64,000 bases of DNA from Panicum virgatum (Eukaryota > Streptophyta > Magnoliopsida > Poales > Poaceae), in NCBI RefSeq assembly GCF_016808335.1, contig NC_053150.1, forward strand, positions 26,680,979 through 26,744,978, written 5' to 3'. The translations under genes and the position numbers were made by a program. Below the pieces are notes generated by a model, which saw only the letters and a program-made list of their open reading frames with translations, was not told where the DNA came from and did not search any database. Positions 34,572 to 47,586 of this stretch are shown here, one piece after another. Numbering within the stretch: position 1 is the stretch's first letter; every line of letters begins with the position of its first letter.

Positions 34572-37547
34572 ATGGCGAGGAGGAGGCCGCTGCTCTTGGT
34601 CGCCGCCGTCGTGCTCCTGTGCGCCGCCGAGTGGCATCTCGTGCAAGCATACAAGAAGGCAAGCAAGATGATCAGCCCAACGCGTTGCGATCCCCAAATT
34701 CGGTGTCCAGTTTTCAGCACATCCACGACTTCTTTTATTTTGCGAGCATCCAACGCATAGATCTTGCAGAGAGTTTACCATTGTCTCTGGAGGATCCTGT
34801 AGAATTCAGGTCGCTGGTAGTGACGCTAATAAAGATAGACTAATCAAGATTAGCATTTGTTGTGACGATGGTTAAGCAGCGCTTGATTTCTTGTTTGCAC
34901 TGTGTTAATGCGCATGCAGTCCTACATCGTTTATCTTGGAGCACATGCCTATGGCCGTGATGCGTCACCGAAGGAGCACGCCCGCGCAACCGAGTCTCAC
35001 CATGAGCTCCTGGGATCAGTTCTTGGCAGGTAGATACCAATACCATCATTGGGTTTCACCTGGCCTTGGGGGGGGGGGGGGGGGGGGGTTCTGACTATTA
35101 ATTATTGATGAAACGAGCAGCAAGGAGATGGCGCAAGACTCGATCTTCTACTCCTACACGAAGAACATCAATGGCTTCGCGGCGCACGTCGAGGAGGACG
35201 TCGCAAACCAAATTGCAAGTAAGAAGAGAAAACAATTCCCCGTCCATACTTACATTTTGGTTGATGGTAATTCTTCAAAGAGAGAGGGAGGGAGAACTCA
35301 CCATTGCTGCTGCTCCATTGACGGAGCAGAGCACCCTGACGTGGTGACGGTGCTGGAGAGCAAGATGCTGAAGCTGCACACGACGCGGTCGTGGGACTTC
35401 ATGGACCTGGAGCGCGACGGCCAGATCCTCCCCGAATCCATCTGGAAGCACGCCAAGTTCGGGCAGGACGTGATCATCGCCAACCTCGACAGCGGTAGGA
35501 GACATTAATTATTGATTCGTTCTCTGATGCATTTCTTTCGATTGCATCGTCGCATCCATTCGTTCGATCGAGCTCTACTGATCGACGCGACGCGCGTGAT
35601 CTGATCCGGCGAAGGCGTGTGGCCGGAGTCCAGCAGCTTCACCGACGACGACATGGGCGAGGTGCCCCAACGGTGGAAGGGCTCCTGCCTGGACACCGTC
35701 AAGTACGCCGTGCCCTGCAACAAGTGAGCGACCAGATCCGCGAGTTTCCTGTTCATTCTCATCGCCTTGATGTTGACGAGCGAGTTGCATGCAGGAAGCT
35801 GATCGGCGCCAAGTACTTCAACAAGGATATGCTGCTCAACAACCCGGCGGTGGTGGACGCCAACTGGACGCGCGACACCGAGGGCCACGGCACGCACACG
35901 CTCTCCACCGCCGGGGGCAGCTTCGTGCCGCGCGCCAGCCTCTTCGGCTACGCCAACGGCACCGCCAAGGGCGGCGCGCCGCGCGCCCGCGTCGCCGCGT
36001 ACAAGGTCTGCTGGTCGGGCGAGTGCGCCACCGCCGACGTCCTCGCGGGCTTCGAGGCCGCCATCCACGACGGCGCCGACGTCATCTCCGTCTCCTTCGG
36101 CCAGGACGCGCCCCTCGCCGACGTGCAGTCCCTCTTCCACGAGGCTGTCACGCTCGGCTCCCTCCACGCCGCCACCCAGGGCATCTCCGTCGTCTGCTCG
36201 GCCGGCAACTCGGGGCCCTACGACGACACCGTCGTCAACGCCGCGCCGTGGGTCATCACCGTCGCCGCCAGCACCGTCGACAGGGATTTTCCCAACGTCC
36301 TCACCCTCGGCAACAGCGCGCACATGAAGGGGACGAGCCTCGAGTCCACCACGCTGCACTCCAGCACGCTCTACCCGATGGTCGACGCCAGGCACGCCGG
36401 GCACGCCAACACCAGCCCCTTGGCCGCCTCCGAGTGTGGAATGGGGACGCTGGACCCCGCCAAGGTGAAGGGCAAGATCGTCGTGTGCGTGCGCGGCGGC
36501 GACGTCCCGCGCGTCAACAAGGGCATGGCTGTGCTCAACGCCGGCGGGGCCGGGATGATCCTCGCCAACGACAGGATGGACGGTGACGACGTCGTCGCCG
36601 ACCCGCACGTGCTCCCGGCCACCATGATCACCTACAGCGAGGCCGTCGCGCTGCACAACTACATGACCACGACGAACAATCCCGTGGCGAACATCTCGCC
36701 GTCCAAGACGGAGGTCGGCGTGAAGAACTCGCCGTCCATAGCTCGTTTCTCCTCCCGCGGGCCCAGCGGGATGCTGCCGTCCGTGATGAAGCCGGACATC
36801 GCGGCGCCAGGGGTCGACATCCTGGCCGCGTTCACCGAGTACGTCAGCCCGACGGAGCTCGCCTCCGACAAACGGCGGTCGGAGTATGCGATCCTGTCCG
36901 GCACGTCCATGTCGTGCCCGCATATCTCCGGGGTCATCGGCCTCCTCAAGGCGGCGCGCCCGGAGTGGAGCCCCGCCACGATGCGTTCCGCGATCATGAC
37001 CACCGCGCGCACCCAGGACAACACTGGAGCGCCGATGCGCGACCACGACGGCAAGGAGGCGAACGCGTTCGCCTATGGCGCCGGCAACGTGCACCCCAAC
37101 CGCGCCGTCGACCCAGGCCTCGTGTACGACGCCGCGCCCGAGGACTACTTCACCTTCCTCTGCTCCATGGGGTTCAGCACGGCAGACATGAAGCGCCTGA
37201 GCGCCGGCAAGTTCGCCTGCCCGGCCAAGGCGCCGCCGATGGAGGACCTCAACTACCCATCCATCGTGGTGCCGGCGCTGCGCGGCTCGCAGATGGTGGC
37301 GCGGCGGCTGAGGAATGTGGGCCGGCCGGCCAGGTACCTCGCGTCGTGGCGCGCGCCGATCGGGGTCGCCATGGAGGTGAAGCCTACGGTGCTGGAGTTC
37401 AGCAAGATCGGCGAGGAGAAGACGTTCAACGTGACGGTCACGTCGCAGAAGGACAAGGTCGGGATAGGCTACATGTTTGGGAAGCTAGTCTGGACGGACG
37501 GGACCCACTATGTCAGAAGTCCCGTCGCGGTCAACGCCTTGGCGTGA
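34572..37547 (+). CDS. Subtilisin-like serine protease (plant subtilase, SBT type), six exons, 773 aa
   Basis: A secreted protease of plant family S8A; substrates cannot be told from sequence. Exons: 34572-34658, 34920-35029, 35121-35218, 35330-35494, 35615-35723 and 35795-37547; phases agree, total 2322 nt. The signal peptide is residues 1-26 (RRRPLLLVAAVVLLCAAEW). The I9 propeptide begins SYIVYLGAHAYGRD; the mature enzyme should begin near TTRSWDF (116-122). Catalytic residues: Asp152 (NLDSGVWPES), His221 (GHGTHTLSTAGG), oxyanion Asn328 (SAGNSGP) and Ser561 (GTSMSCPHISG). A protease-associated insert (VKGKIVVCVRGG) and a C-terminal fibronectin-like domain are present. Closest in style to SBT5 (AIR3-like) enzymes. 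The first intron starts with GC (aagaag|gcaagc), an accepted GC-AG type. Exon 6 is very GC-rich, so long antisense frames over it are artefacts. Confidence 0.95.
35068..35088 (+). repeat. G homopolymer (21 G) in subtilase intron 2
   Basis: An uninterrupted run of 21 G lies 32 bp before the exon 3 acceptor, on the sense strand. It could form G-quadruplexes in the pre-mRNA. The length is likely to vary or be uncertain in assembly. Confidence 0.9.
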
Positions 37548-37860
37548 GGCTAGCTCCGAGATTCGTGCTGTGAGTTGTGATAGATAAGAGTTTTTCCTTT
37601 TTCTTTTGGTGAGAACGATATAGGCTATAGGTATCTTTGATTGTTAATAATATTGGATAATTGGAACTTGAATGCAATGAAAGTTATGGAAGAAGTATTT
37701 TTTTCCAGAGAAATTACCCGTGCCAATATAATAGCGATTACAGAATAAAACAAAAAAACATTCATCTTTTCATGTGCAAATAATAAATAATCACAAAATG
37801 TTGATGATTGCTATATTTTCATGTGCAAATAATAAATAATCACAAAAAAAGCATTGTTGT
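37548..37860. repeat. Subtilase 3' flank with 32-bp direct repeats
   Basis: A 32-bp unit starting ttttcatgtgcaaataat occurs at 37767-37798 and 37816-37847 (49-bp offset), with no differences seen. The preceding part is the likely 3' UTR. Confidence 0.8.
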
Positions 37861-38760
37861 TATACTGTATATACTATCAGCCCTGGAGAGGGCGCGCTCG
37901 GAGCAGCCCGCCGCTCCCCGAGCGTTCCTCGGGCGCCAGGTGCCCCGGAGAGAGAAGCCCGACGCAGCCCGTGGATTTGCCGTGCCCACGTGCTGCAGTC
38001 GCAGCGCCTCGGTCCATCCGCGCCTCGCCGGAGAGAGAGGGGGGGAGGGAGGGCCAGCCCGCCACCGCCGCGAGGAGGGAGGAGGAAGAAGGAGGCCGGT
38101 CGCGCGTGCATGGCAGGGGGAAGGATGCCCGGCGCGGCGAGGAAGTGAGGAGAGGGGTGCGCCGATGGGGAGGGAGGCCGCCCCTGCTCCTCCTCCTCCG
38201 AGGACCCACGCCGCTCGAGGCCCGCCGTCGCGCGTGGATTCGGCCGGCGAGGAGGCCGAGGCCGGTACTCCCCCCCCCCCCCCCGCCCAGATCTGCTCGT
38301 GAGCACCTCAGCCGCCGCCGCCGGAGAGGACTGGCCGCCGGGAGCAGGGGCGGGGTGGTGGCGGGCCTGCGCCCGCAACGGCGGAGCCCCGCTCCGGCCG
38401 CCGGAGCCATGCCCGCCGCCGTGCCGGCCCCACCTCGCTGTTGCCGCGGACGGCCACCTGCACCGCGAGGAGCCGCCGTCGGCACCTTCGCCGGCACGTA
38501 CGCGCACCAGCACTGGCCGCCGCACCACTGCACCTTGCTAGAGGATGATGGGCAGAGGAGGTGGGTGGAGGAGAGTCAGGAGACACAGGAGGTGGAGGGC
38601 GCCGGTGCACTGGACGGGAGAGGAGATGGGCAGATCCGGGCGGTGGGGAGGTGGTGCTGCGCGGAGCTATCGGGGGCGCATGGGAGAGATAGAGACCGAG
38701 AGAGCGGAGAGATCGAGAGGAGCTCTGCCATGGCGTTGACAGAACGCTGAAGGCAAGAGA
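37861..38760. other. GC-rich stretch resembling a 5' gene end, no protein recognised
   Basis: G+C is very high, with C and G runs and gagag repeats (38700-38800). Several overlapping Pro/Arg/Ala-rich frames exist on both strands, none with a known motif and none dominant. It may be a captured promoter/leader fragment inside the Helitron that ends at 39669. Confidence 0.4.
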
Positions 38761-39641
38761 GATACCGAAAGTCGAGACTCGAGAGAGATCGAGAGATGAG
38801 GATATTTTTCATTTTTTTCAATCTAGCCCTTATAAAATGCAGCAATCACAAAGAAGCGGCTGCAGCTGCATGTCAAGCATTGTCCAGCAAACTATGGACT
38901 GCAGCAGCCGCAAATTCCCCCTTATTGTTCAATACCATCGATGCTATCGTGAAGTGTGAGCCTAACAGAGCAGCATGAAAGCTGAATCATTTGCAATGGC
39001 CAGCTCAGAACAGAGCAACACGAAAGCTGAATCATTTGCAGCGGACACTTCAGTTCAGTGCAGCACTCAACTTGCTATGCTCTACCAATTCAATCGTTGA
39101 TGGATTGGCATCTGATGTCCTGTCCTGTCAGGCCAACTCAGAAGTTACAGTACGCAAATATCATTCCATTCCTGCTTACATACCGTTACGTTGCTTCCAA
39201 TGTGCATTACCAATCAGAGATCTTCTGATTACGTTCATGCTAATCTCCTTTGTTCATGGACTGCTTCAGAAGTAAGAACGCTACTTTGTACTAATGGACT
39301 TTGAGATTATCAGAATAAAGAGGAAACAATAATACATCATGGCAGCTGTCATCAGTTTTACTTAGGTGAACGTTTAGTGTAATTGTATTTTTACTTCATG
39401 CCTATGCTATAGTGTCGTATCTGCTTATGTTTGTTTTGAAAATTTGGATTGGGATTCCTCATAGGATATCCATGATTTGTTTACAAGAATTAATGATCTT
39501 AAGTTCTTGAGCAGATATGGAAAATCATGTTTCCTTACAGTTAAGTGTTATGGTGATACATTGATTCGCTTGCATAAATCAATCAGTACACACTGCCAAC
39601 CATGCAAAGTAGAGCATTTAGCATCGCATCGTCCTACACGA
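38761..39641. other. Non-coding stretch before the Helitron end
   Basis: No gene is seen. A short imperfect duplication (cgaaagctgaatcatttgca type) occurs near 38973 and 39020. Confidence 0.5.
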
Positions 39642-39669
39642 GCGCGGCGAAGCGCGCAGACTGTCCTAG
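39642..39669 (+). mobile_element. Helitron-like 3' terminus
   Basis: A GC hairpin (gcgcg, 6-nt loop, cgcgc; 39642-39657) is followed eight bases later by ctag (39666-39669) and then t. This is the Helitron 3' signature. The 5' end was not located with confidence. Confidence 0.55.
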
Positions 39670-40049
39670 TTGCTAGTAGATTACATTGCATTTTCTAAAC
39701 ATAATAACCATCTTTAATTTGCTTGTGTTAGTCGGCAAGGTTTCTCTGGAAAAGAAAGATGGTCACTTTTGCCACTTATCCCATCGACGGTGCACGAACA
39801 ATGCGAGACGTGGAAAAGTACCAAGATGGTGGGTTCGATTCCTCCAATCTTAAGCAAGCAGCCAAGCAAATCACCGTAGGAAGATACCTTTCCAGCACTG
39901 CTGCAATTACGTCTGTCAAGCCAATATATGGCCTGCTTTAGTCTCTGCTGTGAGAAAGAGGGTGTAGCTAATGACATTATTACATCTGGTTCTCATGCTA
40001 ACGGCAGATCTGAAACGCACATTGCTTCAGCCAAACTTCCTTTTTCATG
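39670..40049. other. Intergenic, no recognised gene
   Basis: A 60-codon frame at 39759-39941 has no recognisable motif and no support. I see nothing else. Confidence 0.4.
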
Positions 40050-40525
40050 TCAGTCAAGTTCAGTTGATGCGAATATTTTTAAAAAATCAAGACCTGGCCA
40101 TGGAGACGCCAATGATAATATAATTTTCGGATAGTTTTTTTTTTCTTACCCACCTTCTAGCGTTTGAGATTTGTGCAACTAATCTCATCCATCTCCTTCA
40201 CTCAATCCTAACCTACCCCGCGCACCTCCTTCCTACACCGTGCGCCGGCGCCGCCATCACCATGCGCCGCCGCGCGCGCCCTGCGCCAGCGCTGGAGAAG
40301 AAGGTGAGAAAAAAATGTTGAGGTTCACATTTTCATAATATTCAAAATGCTGGTTCAATATTTTTTCAATAAATAGATTATCAACTGGGCTTTGATGAGC
40401 TTTATAGGTGAGTTGCTTAACCACATTTCACAAAATATATAGGAGCCCCCTATAAAGACATCTTGAGAGGCAATTAGGCAATGTTTTAGACTCAAGGCCC
40501 ATATTTCCTTCCAATACTAGGTCAT
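40050..40525 (+). repeat. Tail of the duplicated unit, copy 1 (intact target site)
   Basis: The piece gtcagtcaagttcagttg... (from about 40050) and the piece gaggcaattagg ... aatactaggtc (40468-40524) match the contiguous block 41763-41890. A roughly 360-bp stretch with GC-rich text (40111-40467) separates the two pieces here. This copy shows the uninterrupted junction ctaggtca|tataacta. Confidence 0.75.
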
Positions 40526-41890
40526 ATAACTAATTGACATTCTTATTCGTGGCACCTCAATAAATTGGACTTGGAGAAAAATCTGATGTACGCTCACCCA
40601 CAAAACCTGGCAGCAGATTCCATATCCCACGGGAGCAGAATGTTGGTTGGTCCATCCTGTAGGTTGCAGCAGAGGCAGAGGCTGGTAGCCCCGACGTCAC
40701 GCCGGCCTCTCAGACACATGCGGATCGCAGTTCACGCGGACCTGCCCAACATTGTCGTCCATAGTCCCCGTAGCAGGAAAAAAAAAATCCAACGGAATGG
40801 GAGCACATGCCGTTACCACACGAGATAGGCCATCCCCGTCGCAGAGGGACGTCTATTCCTCGCACTGCAATGGAAATCCATCCCATCGAAGAAGGGCCAG
40901 CGGTGCTCCGCTTCGCCCTTGCTCCCCTGCCTCCCCCGCCTCTCGGGCTCTGGCGCCGCATCCGACGCCTCCGTCGCTGTCCTTCCTAACCGAGCTCGCT
41001 GCCGCGCGCCGCCGCCTTCTCCTCGCCCCCCCCCCTCCCCCCTCGCCGGCAGCACCGCCCACCGGCTGTCCGGCCCCGGCCGGGCGGCCGTCGCGCCCTC
41101 CGCCGGCCGAACCATTACCACCGCTTGGCCGCCACTACCCCCGACCCCCTCCTCTACGGCCGGCGGCCATGGAGCCGCCCCAACCCTAGCAACCCAGAAT
41201 CATAAGGCCGACGCCTCCCTCCACCACCCCGGCCGCCGGCGACCGCTCCGCCCACCTACCACCCCTTCCCTTCCCTCCCCACCCCTTCCCTTCCCTCCCC
41301 ACCCTCCCCCCTCCCCCATCCCCTAGCTCGCTAGCTGCCGCGCCCCCTCCGCTACCTTGAGGTAGAAGATGAACAGGGCCATAGGCGGGCGCTGCTGCGA
41401 TGGCTCGGAAAAAATCATGCGCGCGATAAATAGAAATCGCGGTCGCGGACAGCCAACCCAAACGCAGATCTGGTGCGGCTGCGCCATGATTCTTTTTTCT
41501 CTCGCGAAAAAATATATTTCTCATTCACAGTCTTGGGGTGGGTGCGAGAGCTTAAAAATCCAGGGCCCACACATTGGATGCAGCTAAAATTGCAAAGTCC
41601 TTGGGTTGTACCGCGGCGAGCTCAAATGGAAATTGAGTGCAGCGTGGGAAAAGTACCTTTGTGCACCTGCATTTGCGCACGGCACCGAACGGCGTGTGGT
41701 TTTGGCAAAAAGCGACCATGCTATCGCATTCGCATGGCCCCCGGCGTCTATCTCTACGAGTATGTCAGTCAAGTTCAGTTGCTCCAAATATTAAAAAAAA
41801 ATCAACACCTGTCCATTCAGACATTTTGTAGAGGCAATTAGACACTGTTGTTAAAGACTCAAGACCTATATTTCCTTCCAATACTAGGTC
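40526..41890 (+). repeat. Duplicated unit, copy 2
   Basis: It starts tataactaattgacattc and ends ccaatactaggtc. Blocks at 40526-40700, 40760-40797, 41466-41600 and 41600-41765 match 59458-61620. The part 40850-41400 is GC/Pro-codon rich and absent from copy 3, with an 18-bp-class ccttcccttccctcccca duplication near 41265-41300. No protein family recognised. Confidence 0.75.
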
Positions 41891-41892
41891 GT

Positions 41893-44800
41893 CTCTATGT
41901 ACGGATCCTGCATCGAAAGAGGGCTAGCGAGTGTGGCCACGTCGTGGGGACCATTCCTACCATCGGATTGGGGAGACGAACCACATAAATAGTGCAAATC
42001 CTAGTTCTTTTTTTGCCAAAAAAAAACTATTTGAAGTCCGCAATTTTCACAAAACCCCTCGAGCTTCGTTTAAATCAACCCATAATCCAAGGGCCCTCTT
42101 AGTTTCTTGCAAAACCTCCCTTAGATTATGCTGAAATTAACCCACGGCCTGTCTTTGATTATTTCACAAAATAAATCTCAAATTCTCACGAAACGAATTC
42201 GTGGCCAAGCCTTCTCTTCATCAGTTTACAAAATATACCTCTTTTCCTTATAAGATTAATATGACGCCTTTTTTCCGGGTCTCCCTAGTTTACGGTCGCT
42301 CGGTAGGATTGAATGGTGCGGTCGATCCTCCAACCACCGCAGCTTTCCGTTTTAGGTAAGAAATTAATTTTCTTCCTTCTCTTTTTGGGAAACACAGTCT
42401 GCCCGCACGCAACAGGGATTAATCGTGGCCCAATTCCCACGCTATCATTTCTCTTTCAGGAAGCATTTTTTTTCAGGATGTGGGATAATAGGCTGTAAAT
42501 ATCGGGTGGAGGAGTCAAAAATAAAAGTAAGTTTCAGATTTACAATTAAGAATTCGTTACAGTAAAAAAAATACAAATTTACAAAAATTGACCCCCCCAA
42601 CAAACTTTACATGTCTGAAAAAAGGAAAAGTTTGACATGAAATTTGTTTACATGAAAAAAAATATGGACAATATAGTATTGTCCATAAATTTTTTACGGA
42701 AGAAACAAATATTTTACATAGAATTCGTATAGTTTGTGGAAAAATTTATACACGAAAAAATTGTAGGAAACTGAATTTGGAAAAAAAAACTTTATTTCGT
42801 GAACATATTTGAAAAATTTATGGGAAAGTAACGAAACTTTTGTGCAAACAAAACAATTGGAAAAGAATGACAAATCAAAAAAATTGTACGTCAACACCTT
42901 TACTATCTCCATATATATAATAAAGGATTACAACTATTCAATAACCGACAGAATTTGGGTGCGCATAAAAATAGAAATATTTTCTTGCTGAAAACTTATT
43001 TTGACATTACTTTGTGGTCTAACAACACAATGATGCCTATTTTGAAATCTTTAAGTATGCCTCTCAAAAAAAGGGGAACACTATTTATTTGTGAGTTGCC
43101 TCTGAAAAAGAAAAATCGTTCCTCAACAATACTCTCGGGCTCCTTTCTGATTTACCAAGCCCTGCAGAAAAAAGATGACTTTATCTAAGTAGATAGAGAA
43201 GAAACCTGATAAAGGAAGCCACATGCCAGGTAGATAGAGTAACATGTGAATATGAAATTAGCAAAACAATTAATTTAGATGCCATTTGGCTTGAAGAAAA
43301 GAAAAGCTGGAAAACTTTGGAAACGAAGAAAAAAGAAGATAGGAGATGGCACAATTGACTCGATATATAAAAATAGTGGGCAAACTCCCTAACACAGGTT
43401 TCAAAAAGCTCATCTCATTTATCAAAAAGTAAACAGATAACGTCATTTGCAGACTGACTAAGATGACTTTGCATAACTGACAAAATATATTCGAGATAAG
43501 AAAATGGAATTGACAGTCGCATAAAGTTAGGTAAGATCATATATCTCCAATCGTTCGTTGCTGAACTCCTGCATATACTGAGGTGTTTCTACTTAAAGCA
43601 GCTTGCGCAACCTCATTCAAAAATAAATTGCAGAAGCAAAAGTGTTCCTAAAGCATCTATCCCATCTATTCGCCACAAACTTAAAAAATATACATACAAT
43701 TCTATTAGCCAAAGAACCTATTCTAAACTACCTTGAGACCATCACCTACAGCATGCCTATGATAACCCTGTTTGCCAACCCGCACCCCTTCCAATCAAGG
43801 ATCCAAAGCAACACTCGCAGCACATCACCAAGAAACATATATAGCAGGAAACTGAACCTACCTTTGAATGTGTTGCAAGTTATATACATATTTTCATGAT
43901 AAACTTATGTATAAAAAATGATTTAAATCTTTAGCAAGATAAACTTTCATATAAAAAACAATGAAGCCAAACTTTTTGACAATACTTGTTTATGAAAAAT
44001 GGTTTGTAGAGAATTTTGATACAAAACCTTATCAAAAAAAAATTCTTAGAAAATAAGGTTTAAAGTGTTCTCATAGAAAATTTTACATATAATAAAGCTT
44101 CCATTAAAATTAGGGACTACAAATTTAGTAAATAATTTCATGAATAAACTAGTTAACTAAAAGATTTTGGAAAAACATGTAAAGATGATTTGTAGGTAAA
44201 ACTCATTTAGAAAATATATTGACAAATTATTTTGTAGACAAACGGAAACTTTCATACATTTTTTTTTGAAGAAAAACTTTTAAATAATACAATATGGACA
44301 CTTACTAATTAAAATTTAAGTTCATAAATTTTGTTAGAAAACTTTTGCTATAGTAAGTTTCTAATTAAACTTTTTACAATAACCTTTAATCTAAAAACAT
44401 TCCTAGCAACTTTCATTAATAACTTGTAAAAAGAGAAATTTTATTAGTAACACTTGTAAACTGAAATTTTTAATGATAATTTTTTAGATGATTTTTAACA
44501 GACAAGTTTTTGCATAAAAATCTTTTGTGAATTTTTTTTTCAGAAAACTTTTATAAAACAAGCAGCATCAAACAGACCTCTGCAAGTCCTTGGTGCGCAC
44601 ATAGCTGAAAGCAGCATCAACTGGGCAGGAACCCTCATAGTTTCAATAGTAGACGATCTATCAATAAACAAAAAACTTAGTTAGCGTGTTGGAAACCAAA
44701 TGCACTCGACAAACTGGAAGAAGCCATGGAAACATAGAAAAAATAGCCGCAAAAGGACTAGCTTACCTCGAGAACTTACTGCTCAAACACAAGAAGATTA

Positions 44801-45269
44801 CTGTAGGCACAAGAGAAAACGCAAGATGTAAGACACACTCAATAGGCAACTGATGGCACTAATTAGATTCAGAGAACACACTGAATAGTCAATTGACGGC
44901 ATCAACCAACATCACGGGTCCAGCAATAGAAAAATAAAAGCTGTTGGTACAAAATTATCCCATTCTGTACAAAATTATCTCTAGTCTATTATAACTCTAA
45001 AATATACAAGTCTGCATTTTTTTAGTTTGATTTTCTCTGCATAAGCACAAATACTTATTTCTGGTCATGTTAAACAGTAAAGGGAAAATACGTTGCAGTT
45101 TTGTTCTTTTAGTCTTTGAGCACTTCAAGATATATAAATCTGCATTTTTTTAGTTTGTAAACTTCTTCATGAGCACAAATACTTAATTCTAGCAATCTAA
45201 ACTGGAAAGGGGCCAAACTACATTGCAATTTTGTGTTCTGCTCAATACTTTGGCATCATGATAAACAGG
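41893..45269. other. AT-rich non-coding part of the candidate Helitron
   Basis: No gene is seen. From about 42540 to 44560 it is made of degenerate aaactttt/ttttataaa text. Near 45000-45190 is an imperfect duplication (tctgcatttttttagtttg, twice). Confidence 0.5.
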
Positions 45270-45431
45270 TGTTGGTGTCTCTTATGCTCAATCTGAATAG
45301 GTATTCTGCAAGCGCACAGAATTCACCGGTGTAGCACTTCACCTTGGAGTATTTTAGGGTATCATGAAATCCTCAGGGAAGCACTATGGTAAAGTGTATC
45401 GTAAATTGTAGTGACAACCCTTACTGAAGTT

Positions 45432-45844
45432 TGGAAAGAAGGAATCTTCCACATACCGATCGTTGTTTGCTGTGTGATCAAGAACCTGAAAATATACAAC
45501 ACATACTCACCACATGTGTCTTTGCAAGAGAGTTTTGGTTTCGAATTCTAGCAAAGTTTGACTGGCAGGTCTGCACTCCATTAAGGGATGAACTCTCCTT
45601 CTCAGAATGGTGGAGGACGAGTGTCAAAAAGATTCAGAAAGATAAACGGAAAGGTTTTAATACTTTGGTTATTTTGGGTGCTTGGCTTCTTTGGAAACAC
45701 CGAAACGCTTGTGTGTTTGAAGGAGACCGCCCAAATTTGGACAGGTTACTGCAGGCGTTCAAGGATGAACACCACTTGTGGTGTCTGGCAGGGGCTCGAA
45801 GCCTCAGCTCCTTGAGTGCTGGTCAAGTGTTCGGACTAGGCTAG
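45432..45844 (+). pseudogene. L1 ORF2 C-terminal fragment (zf-RVT region)
   Basis: The open frame reads RRNLPHTDRCLLCDQEPE, then HILTTCVFAREFW, and WLLWKHRNACVFEG near its end. These are the zinc-binding CxxC...H...C region at the end of plant L1 ORF2. The RT and endonuclease are missing by 5' truncation. The stop is natural. Confidence 0.88.
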
Positions 45845-46043
45845 TTCCTAGTCCTTGTTAGTGGTCTCGGGTCAAGCTTTTGTTTTTGTTTTTTTCTTAG
45901 GCTACAACATCATAGTGTATCACAGCCCCTCACAGCTCGGCTCGGAGTGAGGTGTGCTAGTTTGTAAGGGGCCGGTTTATTCTCTCTATTAATACAAAGA
46001 TACGCAGCTCTCCTGCGTATTCGAGAAAAAAAAAAAAAAAAAA
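45432..46043 (+). mobile_element. 5'-truncated L1 LINE 3' end with poly(A)
   Basis: It has a coding remnant, a 3' UTR and a run of about 20 A ending at the target site. The target duplication aacccttactgaagtt is at 45416-45431 and 46044-46059 (16 bp). The other LTR lacks this block, which proves the insertion. Confidence 0.95.
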
Positions 46044-47586
46044 AACCCTTACTGAAGTTATCGACCGACTAATTCAGCAGGGGTAAGCCAGATAACTGAT
46101 GAGATAAATGGCCAAGCTATGACCGTGTGACACACAGGAGGTTCTATACCTTAGAGTGGTAGCAGCTGGGAGGACAACGAGCGAGAAAGGACTCCTAAAA
46201 CACTTCTAAACTACTGAGCTAGCCTCACTAGAACTAATCTAAGTATCTAACTTGATGTTGGAACTAGGAGCTTACTTCGGCGGCCTAAGCGAAGGGCGCA
46301 GACAGGGGTGAGAAGGGGCCCAACATACTTTTGGCAATCCTACTGCTATGAAAACACCCGAACGTGGTGGACTACGAGGGACGGACAAAACTGTCACCAC
46401 CTGCCGCCTACCATTGCGGTACCGTGGGGTGGAACACACTTTCTAGCTAGCACTGAGTCAGACACCACGTCTACTCTCGGTACTAGGATTTCTTTTGAGG
46501 CCTTCAAGAAAAATCCCCCTCAACCTAGTGAACTAACTCGAGTTACACTAGTACGGGCGAGAAAACCCGTAAGACTAACTCCGACAAGCAAGGAAGGGAA
46601 CTTAAACTGAACTAGAGGTAAAACTTACTCCCGCAGACAAGTACTAGTACTTAGGAAGATAAATACTTACAGAAAGTAAAGCTGACTCAAGTAAATAAAG
46701 AAGATAACTTATATTAAAAATTGTCAAAGGAAAAGATACAAGAGCTTTACCGAGCTCCGATGATGACTCCGGATCCCCGAGACAAGCTCGACTCGACTCT
46801 AACTCCCAACTACTAACCTACTCTAGACTTGAGAAGAGAGAATTGCTCCTTTGAGTGAGTGTTTACAAGTGAGGGGGAGAGTGGTATTTATAGGCTTCCA
46901 AGGTCGGTAGAAGGCCGGTAATTTTGTTAGCGCCAGGTGCACGCAACTGTAGAGGCGGTGCTTAACTTCCACGCGAAGTCGAGAGCCGGGCGGCCCTCCC
47001 TAGGCCGGCCGGCCTAGGGGTGTGCCATCGGGCCACCGAACTTCTGTGGACGGCTCCTGATCTCTTCTGGACGTCGGTTCTCTGGGTGGTTTCCTCGGAT
47101 ACTTCTGTCTTGGGCCGGGCAGCCTGAGGTAGGCCGGGCGGCCTGCCTCCGAAGCCCCTCGGCCTTCCGCTTCGCCGATGTTGCACAACATCACTCCACT
47201 TTGCTTCTGGAATGGGTGGTTTCCCCATTTGATGATCTTGGCACTAGTATGTGGGCTTTTGAGTTGAACCTTGTGCCTTCCGGGTCCACCGACAGGATAT
47301 GAAATGTTCGCCTTGTTCTGGAGCCTCATGAACATGTCACATTTCTCCGGTGAAAGTATTGGACCCATGTATGTGGAGGTGTCAGGCCGGTCGGCACAGA
47401 ATGTGCCGGGCGGCCGGGATTTTCTCTGATTTCGACCATCTTTGGACAGTGGATTTCTGCAAGCACAACTCATCCAAAACTTGTGGAACTTATTAGAATC
47501 AAATAAAATATGAATGGAACATGGTGCAAAACTCAATTTATTCCCGAGAAGTTGACGGTCAAAACGTGAGATAATGGCCGTCAACA

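Larger units (their letters stand above)
45270..47586 (-). repeat. 3' LTR of the Athila-type element, containing an L1 insertion
   Basis: Plus-strand ends are tgttggtgtctc and gccgtcaaca. It matches 54159-55839 along its length except for the 628 bp at 45432-46059. The TATA box (minus strand ctataaatacc) is near 46885-46894. Confidence 0.95.

Noticed and set aside
35505..37094. Long 529-codon frame antisense to the subtilase last exon
   Set aside because: A mirror of a GC-rich coding exon; composition His/Arg/Val-rich without motifs, and the sense strand has complete catalytic residues.
37861..37885. Helitron 5' end near tatactatcagccc
   Set aside because: Loose resemblance to Helitron starts but not after an A and without a second copy to compare.
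37854..38750. 298-codon and other frames in the GC-rich block at 38 kb
   Set aside because: Several incompatible frames on both strands of similar length, all Pro/Arg/Ala-rich; none has a domain.
40752..41326. Pro-rich frames in the GC-rich block of copy 2
   Set aside because: Absent from copy 3, low complexity, no motif; not enough to call a gene.
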